64,000 bases of DNA from Spirochaetales bacterium. GTDB taxonomy: Bacteria; Spirochaetota; Leptospiria; Leptospirales; Leptonemataceae. Shown here in pieces: positions 1 through 9,104 of the stretch. The notes below the pieces were generated by a model. The model saw nothing but the letters and a program-made list of their open reading frames with translations, made no database searches and was not told the DNA's origin. The DNA lies in NCBI GenBank assembly GCA_024233935.1, contig JACKOY010000013.1:39574-103573 (forward strand), in the 5' to 3' direction. Position numbers and translations under genes: made by a program. Within the stretch, counting starts at the first letter, position 1. Each line of letters starts with the position of its first letter.

Positions 1-1087
1 GGGCCGAATACGTGCGTCGGGCCTGGCCCCTGGACATGCGCCGACCGGCTCCATGAGACGCACTGTGCAGACTCTCCGGATTTCCAAGTCCGCGCACGAT
101 AAATGAGGGCGTTCCCATGGAGCCCGGAATAATTCCCATCTGGCCCGACCGGGCGGAGATGGCTCCCTTGCGGGTGACAAAAAGGCTCTGGCCGAAATGG
201 GTCTCTTCGGCCACGTAGTTATGGTGACACTGGATGCTCTGGCCGAACGTGATTTCCGGGAAAAGCTCCCGCAGCACATCCTTATAGATCTCGGCCATCA
301 CGGCTCGATTCATCCAGGCATAGCGTTGCGCCCACTTCAGATCACGCCGGTAATCCTGCATCTCAGTCGTTCCTGAAAGGAACACCGCGAGATCTCGATC
401 GGGCAGGCTTTGATTGTGGGTCAGCTTGCGGGCCCGCGCGATATGTATTTCGGCGAGCGTCTTTCCAATATTACGCGAACCGCTGTGCATCATAAACCAG
501 ACGGTTTGTTCCTGGTCCAGACAGAGTTCCAGGAAGTGATTTCCGCCCCCGAGGGTACCGAGTTGATCGCGCGCCTTTGCAAAGCGGTCCTGTACGGCTG
601 GACAGAGACTCCGGAATTCACCCAGCAGGCGTTGCAACTGAGCCGCCGGTGTACCGCTCAGAAATGCTGCGGGCAGGGTGCGAGAAGAGGGGTGAGCTCG
701 AAAACCGACCGGGATCTGCTGCTCCAGTCGCAGGCGCAGTTCCCGTAGATTGTCCGGTAGGTCCACAGCCCGTAGACTGGTCGGGGCCGCAATCATACCG
801 CAGCCGATATCGACGCCCACCGCTGCCGGAGAGACAGCCTCCTTCAGAGCGATCACGGAGCCCACGGTGGCTCCTTTGCCGTAGTGGCAATCGGGCATGA
901 CCGCAACGTGCACGGCCCAGGGAAGCGAGGCCACGTTTCGCAATTGCTGGAGGGCTTCGGGCTCAATTTCTCTCAGCGGTAGCCAGAGCCTGGCCCGCAC
1001 CCGATCTCCCTGAAGCTCTGCTACCGGCACCGGTTGATTTAACCTCGAGCCGCGCACAACGCAAGCTCTGTCCAAAAAAGTGCGCAA
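1..1087 (-). CDS. rtcB: RNA-splicing ligase RtcB (partial, C-terminus outside window)
   Basis: RtcB joins 2',3'-cyclic phosphate or 3'-phosphate RNA ends to 5'-OH ends, using GTP and Mn2+, in tRNA repair and RNA healing. Reading the minus strand gives family signatures in order: AVMPDCHYGKGATVGSV, AVGVDIGCGMIA, GTLGGGNHFLE, MMHSGSRNIGK, CHHNYV, and ARSGQMGIIPGSMG then SFIVRGLGNPES near the edge. These include the metal-binding Cys and His residues. The gene runs off base 1, so the C-terminal active-site His region is missing only because of the window edge. The start is uncertain: TTG at 1087 is the first usual start codon, but a strong GGGAGGGG (1106-1113) sits 6 nt before an in-frame ATC at 1099. 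The gene is divergent from the DUF1564 gene. Family assignment is secure; the start is not. Confidence 0.93.
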   Translation of the reverse strand, partial: MRTFLDRACVVRGSRLNQPVPVAELQGDRVRARLWLPLREIEPEALQQLRNVASLPWAVHVAVMPDCHYGKGATVGSVIALKEAVSPAAVGVDIGCGMIAAPTSLRAVDLPDNLRELRLRLEQQIPVGFRAHPSSRTLPAAFLSGTPAAQLQRLLGEFRSLCPAVQDRFAKARDQLGTLGGGNHFLELCLDQEQTVWFMMHSGSRNIGKTLAEIHIARARKLTHNQSLPDRDLAVFLSGTTEMQDYRRDLKWAQRYAWMNRAVMAEIYKDVLRELFPEITFGQSIQCHHNYVAEETHFGQSLFVTRKGAISARSGQMGIIPGSMGTPSFIVRGLGNPESLHSASHGAGRRMSRGQARRTYSA

Positions 1088-1117
1088 CAGATTGAAGATC
1101 GGCGACCCCTCCCGTTT

Positions 1118-1597
1118 ATGAGCACGAACTTTTTATACCGGGTTCGGCCGACGCAGCCGCGTCGACCGGCCTGCAAGTTTCTGGTCCCCTTCCATCTCAC
1201 CGGGCTACTGGAGCGCCGACTCAGAAAATTCGGTGATCGCATGAGCGACTACCTGCCGTACTTGATTCGGCGGGCTCGCGGCCAAACCGGTCGGCTCCCA
1301 AGTCGCGGCCACTTCACCACCCTCTATCAGGAGGATGCCCTGGACCTCCATCCGGTCAACTTTCGGGTGAGTGGGGAGGACTGGGGGGAATTCAAGACCA
1401 TCGCCCGCGGTCTGGGCGTTTCCATGTGCCTGCTCTTTGTCGCCCTTCTGGAGATGGACGGGGAGACGATGCAGCAAGCGAGCGAAGGTTCGACCAAAAC
1501 GAACATATTTCTGACGGAAATCATCTCTGAGGGGGTCAAGCGGCTCCGCAGAGGCCTCCGGGTTCGCCGTCTCAGACCGGGCCCAGCAGCTTTTTAG
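1118..1597 (+). CDS. DUF1564 family protein (Leptospirales-restricted family)
   Basis: The 159-residue protein matches the pattern I know from Leptospira DUF1564 proteins. It has a 'CKFLVP' strand near residue 19, LPYLIRRARG near 47, a conserved YQ near 70, VNFRVSGEDW near 79, and GVSMCLLFVALLEMD near 99. The function of the family is unknown; members are soluble, with no signal peptide or membrane segment. ATG 1118 is used; ATG 1241 would give a shorter form but would drop the conserved LVP strand. It is divergent from rtcB with only about 30 nt between the starts, so the two promoters must overlap. The C-terminal tail after residue 125 is basic and diverges from what I recall. The family is useful as a taxonomic marker. 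Confidence 0.8.
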   Translation: MSTNFLYRVRPTQPRRPACKFLVPFHLTGLLERRLRKFGDRMSDYLPYLIRRARGQTGRLPSRGHFTTLYQEDALDLHPVNFRVSGEDWGEFKTIARGLGVSMCLLFVALLEMDGETMQQASEGSTKTNIFLTEIISEGVKRLRRGLRVRRLRPGPAAF

Positions 1598-1661
1598 CTG
1601 TTATCAGGATAAAAACACCCGGCCTGCCAACGCCCCCGGGAGAAGGTGCGCGAAAGCAGCA

Positions 1662-2765
1662 CTAGAGGGATTGCAGGACTTCGGCCAGTCCGGCGTAGAG
1701 AAACTGGCGTCTGGTTTCTTCAACGGCGAAATAGTGGTCGTTTCCGAACCACGAAACGTTGATCGCCCCTTCCATGTACGAATCGGCGAGTACGGTGAGG
1801 CCGTCGTTCGGGCCGTAGCCCTGCAACAGGCTGTAGCCATGGCGGGCCCGGGCCGTGATGTGGGCTTCCAGGGGAGTCGCCATCAGGTTGATGACCCGGA
1901 TGTGGTCCGGTATTTCCAGATCCTGGTAGAGAGGCTCGCCGGGCATAGAGCGAATCGAGAGGATGCCATCGTAGTTGAAGTTCTCCTTCCAGAAATAGAA
2001 CTTCGCGCGCCATCGCGTCCACCAGTAGTCATCCATCTCATTTATTAGATAAGAGCCACGGTTCAAGCCGCCGATATTCAACCAGGCGCGCACGTTGTCG
2101 AAGGCGCCTGTGTCGCCGCAAATCTGCAGCGCCCTTTTGATATCGGATCCGCCCTTGCTCAAACTTGCCAGGACGATGTTGCGCTCGTTGCTTGCCGAAA
2201 GCCACTGGCAAAGATCGGCCGCGTTTTCGTCCACAGTGCCGTCTGGCTCAACAAGCATCAAGGCGGCCCGGGCTCCCAATTGCTGCGCAGCAGTCCTTAT
2301 TTCCTGACCATCGCCGCCGACTGCGGCGTTCAATGTGTAAAACATTCCGGGCACCATCAGCAATAGGGCGTTCTTGCTTGAGTAATCGGGGAGGTGCGAG
2401 GGATCAAGGTTGGCCGATATTTGCCGGATGCGATCAATGTAGCGAGCGTTGCGCGGTTCGCTGTTTACACGATGGAAGAAAACCGCTGTTGCGTAGTCGT
2501 TGCCGCGGCTTCGGGCCAGATCGCGGTACGCATCGAAGCCGACTTCCGTACTGGAATCGGTCAGCGGATCGGATTGCGCGGCCTCGAGAATCGACAACTC
2601 AAAGTCACACAAGTTTTCGAAATGGTAGGCGGTGACTGTGCAGTTGCTTCGGTCCTGAAACTCCACCGGATCATCAACGGTCAGGGAGCGACACGTAAAT
2701 GACGAAAAGAGAAGAGTCGATAGCGTCAGGGCTTTGCAAGCCCGCGAAATACCTATATTGCGCAC
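1662..2765 (-). CDS. Exported alpha/beta-hydrolase-like lipoprotein
   Basis: From GTG 2765 the product is about 367 residues. It opens with a lipoprotein signal (TLSTLLFSSFTC), giving a predicted lipid-modified Cys. The body shows an alpha/beta-hydrolase pattern: LMVPGMFY in the oxyanion region, IVLASLSKGGSD as a nucleophile-elbow-like turn centred on Ser, WLNIGGLNRGSYL, and late GNDHYF with a candidate catalytic His. The elbow is SLSKGG rather than the textbook GxSxG, so catalysis is inferred. The longer reading frame to 2972 would overlap the divergent lipoprotein gene and adds no recognisable sequence, so it was trimmed. The substrate is unknown. It could be an esterase-type enzyme or a non-catalytic relative. 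Confidence 0.6.
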   Translation of the reverse strand: MRNIGISRACKALTLSTLLFSSFTCRSLTVDDPVEFQDRSNCTVTAYHFENLCDFELSILEAAQSDPLTDSSTEVGFDAYRDLARSRGNDYATAVFFHRVNSEPRNARYIDRIRQISANLDPSHLPDYSSKNALLLMVPGMFYTLNAAVGGDGQEIRTAAQQLGARAALMLVEPDGTVDENAADLCQWLSASNERNIVLASLSKGGSDIKRALQICGDTGAFDNVRAWLNIGGLNRGSYLINEMDDYWWTRWRAKFYFWKENFNYDGILSIRSMPGEPLYQDLEIPDHIRVINLMATPLEAHITARARHGYSLLQGYGPNDGLTVLADSYMEGAINVSWFGNDHYFAVEETRRQFLYAGLAEVLQSL

Positions 2766-2880
2766 AGGTGTAGCCGCCTGGAGCGTGGGCGCAGGAGCAA
2801 GTATTTTTCGAAGCGGCTTCCCCAATACCAGCTCCGAAAAAGTGATATACTCCGGACCTGCTTCGTTCGTCCAAGGGATT

Positions 2881-3516
2881 GTGCGATCCTGCCTTCCCGT
2901 CAGCCTCGGCCTCTTGTTCTGTGCGGTTGCCTGCGCGAGCGGGACGGTCGTTGAGAGCGGCTCCGATTGCACGGAGTTTCGGGAATCGTTCGATTCCGCG
3001 CGTCAGTTGACGCGCGCCCGGGAGAACGCGCGGGTCACGGCCGGTGCCACCGCTTCTGTGGCCGCAGCGGGTGCCACGGCGCTGACCGAGACCGTGCTCT
3101 ATCTGGGAGGCGGCGTGGCGCTTGGTGTGGTCATCTGCAGTCCGGTTATCCTGATCGAAGTGGCCGCCGACGGGTCCGGACATGCCAGCGGCGAGTGCGT
3201 GACTGAGGTCGGCTCGGCCGCCACGCGGGTTATCGCCCGGGAGGGAGACTACGAATACACCCGGGCCGTTTGGGAGGGCATGGAACCGTACCGCATTCGT
3301 TCGATGGATGACCTTTCTGAATTGGTTCGGCGGAATGCCGGGTGTCTGGCCGCCCGGGGGCAGGCCGATGACTTTGCTCTGGCGCGCCGCCAGCTGGCAG
3401 AGATTCGTGGCGATCAGGGAATCTGGCCTTACCTTTCCGAGGCCGAAAGGGCACGAGTGAGTGAACTCGAAGCCCGCCTGGCCCCATCCCCGGTCCTGCC
3501 TGACTCTATCGAGTGA
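2881..3516 (+). CDS. Hypothetical lipoprotein with glycine/alanine-rich hydrophobic segment
   Basis: GTG 2881 gives a 211-residue protein starting VRSCLPVSLGLLFCAVACASG, a clear signal peptide ending in a lipobox with Cys as the first mature residue. A second hydrophobic Ala/Gly/Val-rich stretch (GATASVAAAGATALTETVLYLGGGVALGVVIC, bases about 3040-3140) could be a membrane hairpin. The C-terminal part is charged and helical, with several conserved-looking Arg/Glu pairs. I do not recognise a family. The AAGGG before the start is only about 3 nt away, so the exact start is uncertain; GTG 2842 is an alternative. It is divergent from the esterase-like gene with about 115 nt between. Confidence 0.6.
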   Translation: MRSCLPVSLGLLFCAVACASGTVVESGSDCTEFRESFDSARQLTRARENARVTAGATASVAAAGATALTETVLYLGGGVALGVVICSPVILIEVAADGSGHASGECVTEVGSAATRVIAREGDYEYTRAVWEGMEPYRIRSMDDLSELVRRNAGCLAARGQADDFALARRQLAEIRGDQGIWPYLSEAERARVSELEARLAPSPVLPDSIE

Positions 3517-3555
3517 GCAGCCGTCCAGATCAATAGTTCTTGTCATCGCGCGGTC

Positions 3556-4914
3556 GTGGATTCAGACCGCGATGTGTTTTCTTCAGTCGCGCCCAGAGAC
3601 CCGGAAACGTCGCCAGTGGGACCGGCCGGCAGCGGGCGCCGGTTGGATCGCGCACTATTCCTGCTCATCTTTGTCGTTGTCTTCATGAGTCATTTCGTAA
3701 GTCCGGCTGCCCAGACGAGCGATGCGGTCTGGAATATGGCCGTTGCCTACAGCCTGGTCACGCAAGGAAACGCGAACCTCGACGAATTTGAACCGATGCT
3801 GGCATCGATCAACTATGCTGCGACCGAGCAGGTCGATGGGCACTACTACAATTTGTTTCCGATCGGTCCGTCGCTTATGGCCGTGCCTTTCATGTACGTG
3901 CTCCTCAAGTCCGGAGCCGGCCTTACTTTCTTCAACGAACACGGTCTTGATAATCGCGGCCCCCAGCAGAACTTCGATATTCTGGTCGCTTCCATTCTGG
4001 TCGCGCTCGCGAGCGCCATTCTGTTCTTGACCGTGCGCACGGCCGCAGTCCCGCCCGGCGCGGCGATGCTGCTTGTTTTTATATTCGCCTTTTGCACGCC
4101 GGTCTGGTCCACGGCCAGTAGATCGCTTTGGACTCATGGCCCTTCCGTTCTAATGCTCTGCCTGACGGCCTTTCTTTTGCTGCGCGGCCGGGCGCATCCT
4201 TCTTCCCTGGGATTTACCGGGCTGCCCCTGGCCATTGCGTTTATCTGCCGGCCTACAAACGCCATCCCGATTGCGTTGCTGGGGGGCTGGCTGCTTGTCC
4301 GACATCGAAGGCAGTTCTTCTATTTCGTGGCCTGGGCTATGCCTGTCGCTTTGCCGTGGATCGCTTACAATCTTTCGGTGTATGGGACGGCTTTGCCCGG
4401 CTATCATGATCCGTCGCGTGCATCCGGCTGGAACTCCTTCCTCGTCGCCTTGCCGGCCAACATGATCAGTCCCGGGCGCGGGTTGCTCGTATTCTGTCCG
4501 ATTTTCCTGTTTTCTATCTATGGCGTGGTGCTACGCTGGAAGGAGAATCGGCTTCGAGATGAGTTTGGCATTTTTTCCGGTGTGATCTTTTTGCACTGGA
4601 TCGTTCACTCACGTTTTGCCCACTGGTGGATGGGCCACTCCTACGGCCCGCGGGCTTTCACCGATTGTGTTCCGTTCCTGACGTTGTTGCTGGTTCCGGT
4701 AATTCCCAAACTGCAGTCCGACCGGACCCACGCCGCGGGCCGTTTCCTGCTCCGGGGTGTGTTTTGCGCGGCAGTTCTTTTCAGTTTTTTCGTTCACTTC
4801 CGCGGCGCCACGACGAACGCGGTCCACGACTGGAATATTGAACCGGTGAACATCGACACGGCGCCCGAGCGTGTTTGGGACTGGAGCGACCCCCCATTCC
4901 TGCGAGGACTCTGA
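3556..4914 (+). CDS. Multi-spanning membrane protein, GT-C glycosyltransferase-like
   Basis: The 452-residue protein has a soluble N-terminus of about 30 residues, then roughly ten hydrophobic segments (first LFLLIFVVVFMSHFV; others include FDILVASILVALASAILFLTV, AMLLVFIFAFCTPVWSTASR, AFICRPTNAIPIALLGGWLLV). A long loop after TM1 with acidic residues (LDEFEPML) and the FCTPVWSTASRSLWTHGP segment resemble lipid-sugar-dependent GT-C enzymes of the ArnT/PMT type, which move sugars from polyprenyl carriers on the outer face of the inner membrane. I see no decisive motif, so substrate and even glycosyltransferase activity are inference. The true start could be a little downstream, for example ATG 3685 just after TM1 begins. 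It stands alone between two unrelated genes. Confidence 0.65.
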   Translation: MDSDRDVFSSVAPRDPETSPVGPAGSGRRLDRALFLLIFVVVFMSHFVSPAAQTSDAVWNMAVAYSLVTQGNANLDEFEPMLASINYAATEQVDGHYYNLFPIGPSLMAVPFMYVLLKSGAGLTFFNEHGLDNRGPQQNFDILVASILVALASAILFLTVRTAAVPPGAAMLLVFIFAFCTPVWSTASRSLWTHGPSVLMLCLTAFLLLRGRAHPSSLGFTGLPLAIAFICRPTNAIPIALLGGWLLVRHRRQFFYFVAWAMPVALPWIAYNLSVYGTALPGYHDPSRASGWNSFLVALPANMISPGRGLLVFCPIFLFSIYGVVLRWKENRLRDEFGIFSGVIFLHWIVHSRFAHWWMGHSYGPRAFTDCVPFLTLLLVPVIPKLQSDRTHAAGRFLLRGVFCAAVLFSFFVHFRGATTNAVHDWNIEPVNIDTAPERVWDWSDPPFLRGL

Positions 4915-4986
4915 CGCCCCGGACCCCGTCGGAGGATCGATACGATAAATGCTTGCCGCCGTTGCCTTTCGTTTCAGGCTCTCACC

Positions 4987-5724
4987 ATGCGAACCGCAAA
5001 CCCGGCTCTGAACGATAACACATTCCGCAAGCTCGATAGCGCCACCGGCGAAGTCATGACGCTCCAGGGCACGGTGAATCGTTCTTTTATTCTTCTGCTG
5101 CTCTTGCTGGCGCCGGCCTGCTACGTCTGGAACGGATTCTTCGAAGATACCTTGCCGGTGCCGGTTAGCCTGATTATGACCGGCGGGGCTATTCTCGGAC
5201 TGGTGGTCGCTATCGTTACGATCTTCAAGAAAACCTGGGCGCCGGTCACTGCTCCGATCTACGCTATCGTGGAAGGCGCCCTGCTGGGTGGGCTTTCCGC
5301 CTATTTCGAATCGATGTTTCCGAATATCGTGATTCAGGCCGTGGCCCTGACCTTTGGTACCATGGGCGCGCTTTTGCTGGCCTATACCTCGCGTTTGATC
5401 AAAGTCACCCAGAACTTTCGGCTCGGCATCGTAGCCGCCACCGGCGGCATCATGTTGGTGTACCTGGTCAGCTTCATCGGCGGCTTCTTTGGTTTTCAGA
5501 TTCCCTACATCCACGGAAGCGGCTGGATTGGCATCGGCTTTAGCCTGTTCGTCGTTGTGATCGCGGCCCTCAATCTTGTTCTGGATTTCGATTTCATTGA
5601 ACGCGGAGCAGAACAGGGCGCCCCGAAATACATGGAATGGTACGCCGCTTTTGGTTTGCTGGTGACGTTGATCTGGCTCTACATCGAGATCCTGAGACTG
5701 CTGGCGAAGATCCGCAGTCGTTAA
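4987..5724 (+). CDS. Bax inhibitor-1/YccA family membrane protein
   Basis: The 245-residue product has a short N-terminus containing the family-typical RTANPALNDNTF, which occurs at the start of the bacterial BaxI_1 subfamily. Seven hydrophobic segments follow, ending with a charged tail (LRLLAKIRSR). Diagnostic pieces include YAIVEGALLGGLSAYFE, FIGGFFGFQIPYIHGSG and LNLVLDFDFIERGAEQGAPKYMEWYAAFGLLVTLIWLYIEILRLL; in the last, the acidic pair in LDFDFIE corresponds to the pH-sensing di-aspartyl region of TMBIM proteins. These are inner-membrane Ca2+-leak-type channels or proteolysis modulators; the role in spirochaetes is unknown. The length fits the family. Confidence 0.9.
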   Translation: MRTANPALNDNTFRKLDSATGEVMTLQGTVNRSFILLLLLLAPACYVWNGFFEDTLPVPVSLIMTGGAILGLVVAIVTIFKKTWAPVTAPIYAIVEGALLGGLSAYFESMFPNIVIQAVALTFGTMGALLLAYTSRLIKVTQNFRLGIVAATGGIMLVYLVSFIGGFFGFQIPYIHGSGWIGIGFSLFVVVIAALNLVLDFDFIERGAEQGAPKYMEWYAAFGLLVTLIWLYIEILRLLAKIRSR

Positions 5725-5777
5725 ATCAACGCTGCCGGCGGCCGTGCGCCGACAAAGTGGCTTTCGTGGATTCCAGT

Positions 5778-7316
5778 TTACAGGTCCAGAGATCCCGCAT
5801 GGCGGTTTGCGTGCCGTGTACTTCGTCCGCCGTTCGCGACTCTTTGATTAGCTGCCGCGTAGCTCGCCCGGCAGCGCGCCTCGGTGCGATCGGGTGCTTC
5901 TCCCAATTGCCTCACCAATTCTCTGTGAAGCGCGGCAGCCAGCGGCGCGTAGCGCCCGTCCCGGGCCCGGTTCAGCATCTCGTTCGGATCTTCGCGTAAA
6001 TTGTACAGTTCTTGTTCCGGGCCGCGCCGCCTATCCGGAGCCGTATGATAAACGTATTTGAGATCACCACGTCGGATCATCGCGAATCCCGATGCGACAT
6101 TGTGACCGTAGTACTCGGAAATTGCTGTATCCTTCCAGTTGCTGGCGGCAGAGTCAAGCAGTGGAACCAGGGAACTTCCATCCCAATCATCGGGCGCGCG
6201 GCCGCCTGCAAGGTCTATTAGAGTGCTGCTCAGATCCACCAGCGAGCACGGCCCGCCCCGCCGGGAACCATCACGCCATCGATTCGTTCCACTAACGATC
6301 AAGGGAACGCGAGCGGAGCTGTCGAACATCGTGTTTTTCCACCAGAGGCCGTGCTGACCCAGGTTCTCACCATGATCACTCGTGTAGATTACGATGGTGT
6401 TGCTTGCGACTGCGCTTCTCTCGAGGGCCTGCAGCACACAGCCGACCTGTTCGTCAAACCATTCGACAAGTCCGTAGTACAGTTCGCGTCCCTTTTGAGC
6501 GACGTCCTCCGGTACGGCCTCCATGCGAAATGCGTTTCGCAGATGTCGGTAATTCAGAGGCAACCCGGCCAGGTACCCGGCGGTCAGGGGCGGAGGCGGA
6601 AGTTTCCCGCGATAGTGTTTGCGATAGCGCTGCGGAACAATCAAAGGAAAATGTGGGGCCAGGTATCCGAGCGTCAGCAGAAAGGGTCTCGTATCCGCAG
6701 GCCGCGAATCCAGGAAGCGTACGGCCCGCTCGGTCACACCGCGATCGTGCCGCATCACCATTGAATCGGAATCGGTGAAGAACTGGCGAAAACGCGGAGA
6801 AAGCGAGTGGCCACTCTGCAAATCGTCAGCTGCGCGGCGATGGCCGGTCCCATCCTTGTGTGTGCCTTCCGCTTCGCCGACCGGCAAAAATCCGTAACTC
6901 CGACCGGCCGCAAAATGCATCTTACCGCAAAGAAAAGGGTCGTAGCCAAGGGCCGCCATTTGTCCCGCGATCGATGGCGTGGCGTCCGAAGGCAGTTCGC
7001 AGTTGTTCGACCATACCGAGTTACGGCTTGCGTAACGACCGGAAACAAAAGCCGCCCGTGCTGGACCGCAGAGCGGCGAGTTGGTGTAGCAGGCGTCGAA
7101 CGTGATTCCGTTTCGGCTCAGCGAATCCAGGTGTGGCGTTCGCACGATAGCGTTGCCGCCGCATCCCAGTACGGACGCGTTGTGCTCATCTGACATGATA
7201 AGCACAATGTTCGGACGTGAAACCGAACCAAAGCGGCCAACGTACGGAGCCAGAGCCAGGCTTGCGGCGCCGCGCAACCCCGTTTCCAAAAATCGGTGCC
7301 TGCTCAGTCGCTTCAC
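5778..7316 (-). CDS. Type I sulfatase (formylglycine-dependent)
   Basis: The protein (about 512 residues from GTG 7316) carries the arylsulfatase core: RPNIVLIMSDEHNA with metal-binding Asp/Glu, then PLCGPARAAFVSGR, the CxPxR motif whose Cys is converted to formylglycine. Later come KMHFA, YTSDHGENLGQHGLWWK (metal Asp/His) and ISEYYGHN. The N-terminus SRHRFLETGLRGAASLALAP looks like a degenerate twin-arginine signal, so export is likely. The CDEHNAS/choline-sulfatase-like pattern suggests a small or carbohydrate sulfate ester, but the substrate cannot be read from sequence. The start was moved to GTG 7316, preceded by GCAGG about 7 nt upstream. It lies 83 nt downstream of the SGNH gene on the same strand and may be co-transcribed. 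No sulfatase-maturing enzyme is nearby. Confidence 0.88.
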   Translation of the reverse strand: MKRLSRHRFLETGLRGAASLALAPYVGRFGSVSRPNIVLIMSDEHNASVLGCGGNAIVRTPHLDSLSRNGITFDACYTNSPLCGPARAAFVSGRYASRNSVWSNNCELPSDATPSIAGQMAALGYDPFLCGKMHFAAGRSYGFLPVGEAEGTHKDGTGHRRAADDLQSGHSLSPRFRQFFTDSDSMVMRHDRGVTERAVRFLDSRPADTRPFLLTLGYLAPHFPLIVPQRYRKHYRGKLPPPPLTAGYLAGLPLNYRHLRNAFRMEAVPEDVAQKGRELYYGLVEWFDEQVGCVLQALERSAVASNTIVIYTSDHGENLGQHGLWWKNTMFDSSARVPLIVSGTNRWRDGSRRGGPCSLVDLSSTLIDLAGGRAPDDWDGSSLVPLLDSAASNWKDTAISEYYGHNVASGFAMIRRGDLKYVYHTAPDRRRGPEQELYNLREDPNEMLNRARDGRYAPLAAALHRELVRQLGEAPDRTEARCRASYAAANQRVANGGRSTRHANRHAGSLDL

Positions 7317-7399
7317 TTTATGGCCTGCTGGTGGATGAGTGCACCGGCCCCGGCCGCGCATAGCCTTTTTCAGTGGTCGCGAACTGCGCCGGCCAATTC

Positions 7400-8836
7400 T
7401 TACTGTGCATCCAGAGATGGATAGAATGCCCGCAGCATGGCCCGGGCCACGTAATCGTGGCCCGCTTCGCTCAGGTGGCCGCTGCCTTCGCTCAGATACA
7501 GCGCCTTGATTTCATCCGGCGACAGGGAGTGCATGTGGTTTGTATCTCCAAGTTCCAAAAGCGGTATCGCCCGGCGCTCGCTGACTTCGCGTACCAGTCG
7601 TTCCGGCTGCCTCAAATCGTAGCCATTGTGTCGTAGAGCACCGTAGCCTGAACCGCCAGAATCATAAAACGCAGGCGGGTGATACGGGATGCTGACCATG
7701 CGGAAACGCTGTCCGGAATTTTCAACCCGCTCCTGCATGTGCTCAACCAGCGTCTGATAAATTCGGGCGGATCGGCGCGCATCCTCATCCAGGTCCACGT
7801 TAAAGACCCCTCCGCCGGCGCCCGCATCGAAGCTATCGGACAGCTGCCCATCGCCCCCTGCTTCCTGGTTGTTTTCATGACGGTACCGTTTGAGGGCCAG
7901 GCGGGCGAACTGATATGTATTGGAAACGATACCAAAAGTGAGCCAACGGCTTTTCAGCATGGGCACAACGTGAAACACCAATGGCCTGTGATTGCTCCAG
8001 AGCACCCGGCGTAGCCGATCGCGCGCCCGCTCCGATCCAGGCACCGGCTCGAACCGCCCCTGATTATTCCAGTCGTAATAGATGTAGCGTTCCGGCGTCA
8101 GCGGCCGTTGGTACGAGGGGAGGGTGTTTCGAAAATCGTTACCCATAAAGGAAACCAGGATCACCTCATCGGAAGCGAAGGCGTCCATGCCGTAATCGAT
8201 CATCTCAATATACTGCGCCGGTCCATAACCCGCGCGTCCGAGGGCGACCACGTCTACGAGCGGTTTGCCAAAAACCCTTTGCAGGTCCTGCACAGGAGCA
8301 GCGTCCAGCATGTCCTGAAGGCGCGCCCCCAGGTTCCGATCCCGCTCGACGTGCATGGCTTCCACAAAGCTATCGCCAACGATCAAAATACGATGGGCAT
8401 CGGAGCGTTGTCGGAACTCCGGAGCGTACCAGCCGAAACGATTCATGCGACCATTTGAAAAACCCTCTTTCGTACAGTAGACCCGGCCGTAAGGGATATT
8501 TGCTTTCACCGTCAGGAACGGTAGCAACGAAAGCCCGGCCAGGATTTGCAGCGGAATCTCGACCGTCAGGAGAACGTAAAAAACATACAAAAAACGCGCC
8601 TTGTTCTTCTCGTTCCTGGAAAGGAATACATAAAGAGTGAGGCCAGAGAAAAGCAGGTTGGCCCAGACCGCGACCGACCGCACCAATCGCCCCGGCACAC
8701 TGCCTTCCGGCGCGCCCGGGCCCGAAAGCTCGTACACATTCTGTGCCAGGAGCGCCAATCCGCCAAACCAGATGGCGCCCACCAGCAGGTTGTAGAGTCG
8801 GGCGCGCCCCCTTGCTTGCATATTGCCGTCTTTCAT
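7400..8836 (-). CDS. Membrane-anchored SGNH/GDSL-type hydrolase
   Basis: The 478-residue protein has an N-terminal half with four hydrophobic segments (LYNLLVGAIWFGGLALLA, SVAVWANLLFSGLTLYVFL, FLYVFYVLLTVEIPLQILAGL and neighbours), then a periplasmic-type SGNH domain. Block I is RILIVGDSFVEAMHV (nucleophile Ser near residue 178), block III is VSFMGNDFRNTLPSY, and block V is SEGSGHLSEAGHDYVARAM, which supplies the His. This architecture is common for enzymes that add or remove O-acyl groups on envelope polysaccharides, but the acceptor is unknown. The sulfatase follows downstream. The divergent RND gene starts about 270 nt upstream. Confidence 0.8.
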   Translation of the reverse strand: MKDGNMQARGRARLYNLLVGAIWFGGLALLAQNVYELSGPGAPEGSVPGRLVRSVAVWANLLFSGLTLYVFLSRNEKNKARFLYVFYVLLTVEIPLQILAGLSLLPFLTVKANIPYGRVYCTKEGFSNGRMNRFGWYAPEFRQRSDAHRILIVGDSFVEAMHVERDRNLGARLQDMLDAAPVQDLQRVFGKPLVDVVALGRAGYGPAQYIEMIDYGMDAFASDEVILVSFMGNDFRNTLPSYQRPLTPERYIYYDWNNQGRFEPVPGSERARDRLRRVLWSNHRPLVFHVVPMLKSRWLTFGIVSNTYQFARLALKRYRHENNQEAGGDGQLSDSFDAGAGGGVFNVDLDEDARRSARIYQTLVEHMQERVENSGQRFRMVSIPYHPPAFYDSGGSGYGALRHNGYDLRQPERLVREVSERRAIPLLELGDTNHMHSLSPDEIKALYLSEGSGHLSEAGHDYVARAMLRAFYPSLDAQ

Positions 8837-9104
8837 CGCTTCGCGGGACAGGCCTGATTTGCCAGAGCGCCGTCAATTCATTCGGACCCCTTTTCCGACT
8901 TGCCGAAGCAGGCATGGCTCTTTGCCGGTCCGACGCAATTGCTCTTCTGAGTTGCGGTCGGCCCCCGTTCCAACCGGTTCCGCTATTTCGTTTCGAGAGC
9001 AGGGGGACCGGCGGTTGCGCTTTCCCGGCGATTATGGGCTTGACCGGCCACGCTATCGTTCGCAAGAGGAATTCTATCAATCGTTAGATTAAGGCAGGCT
9101 CACC

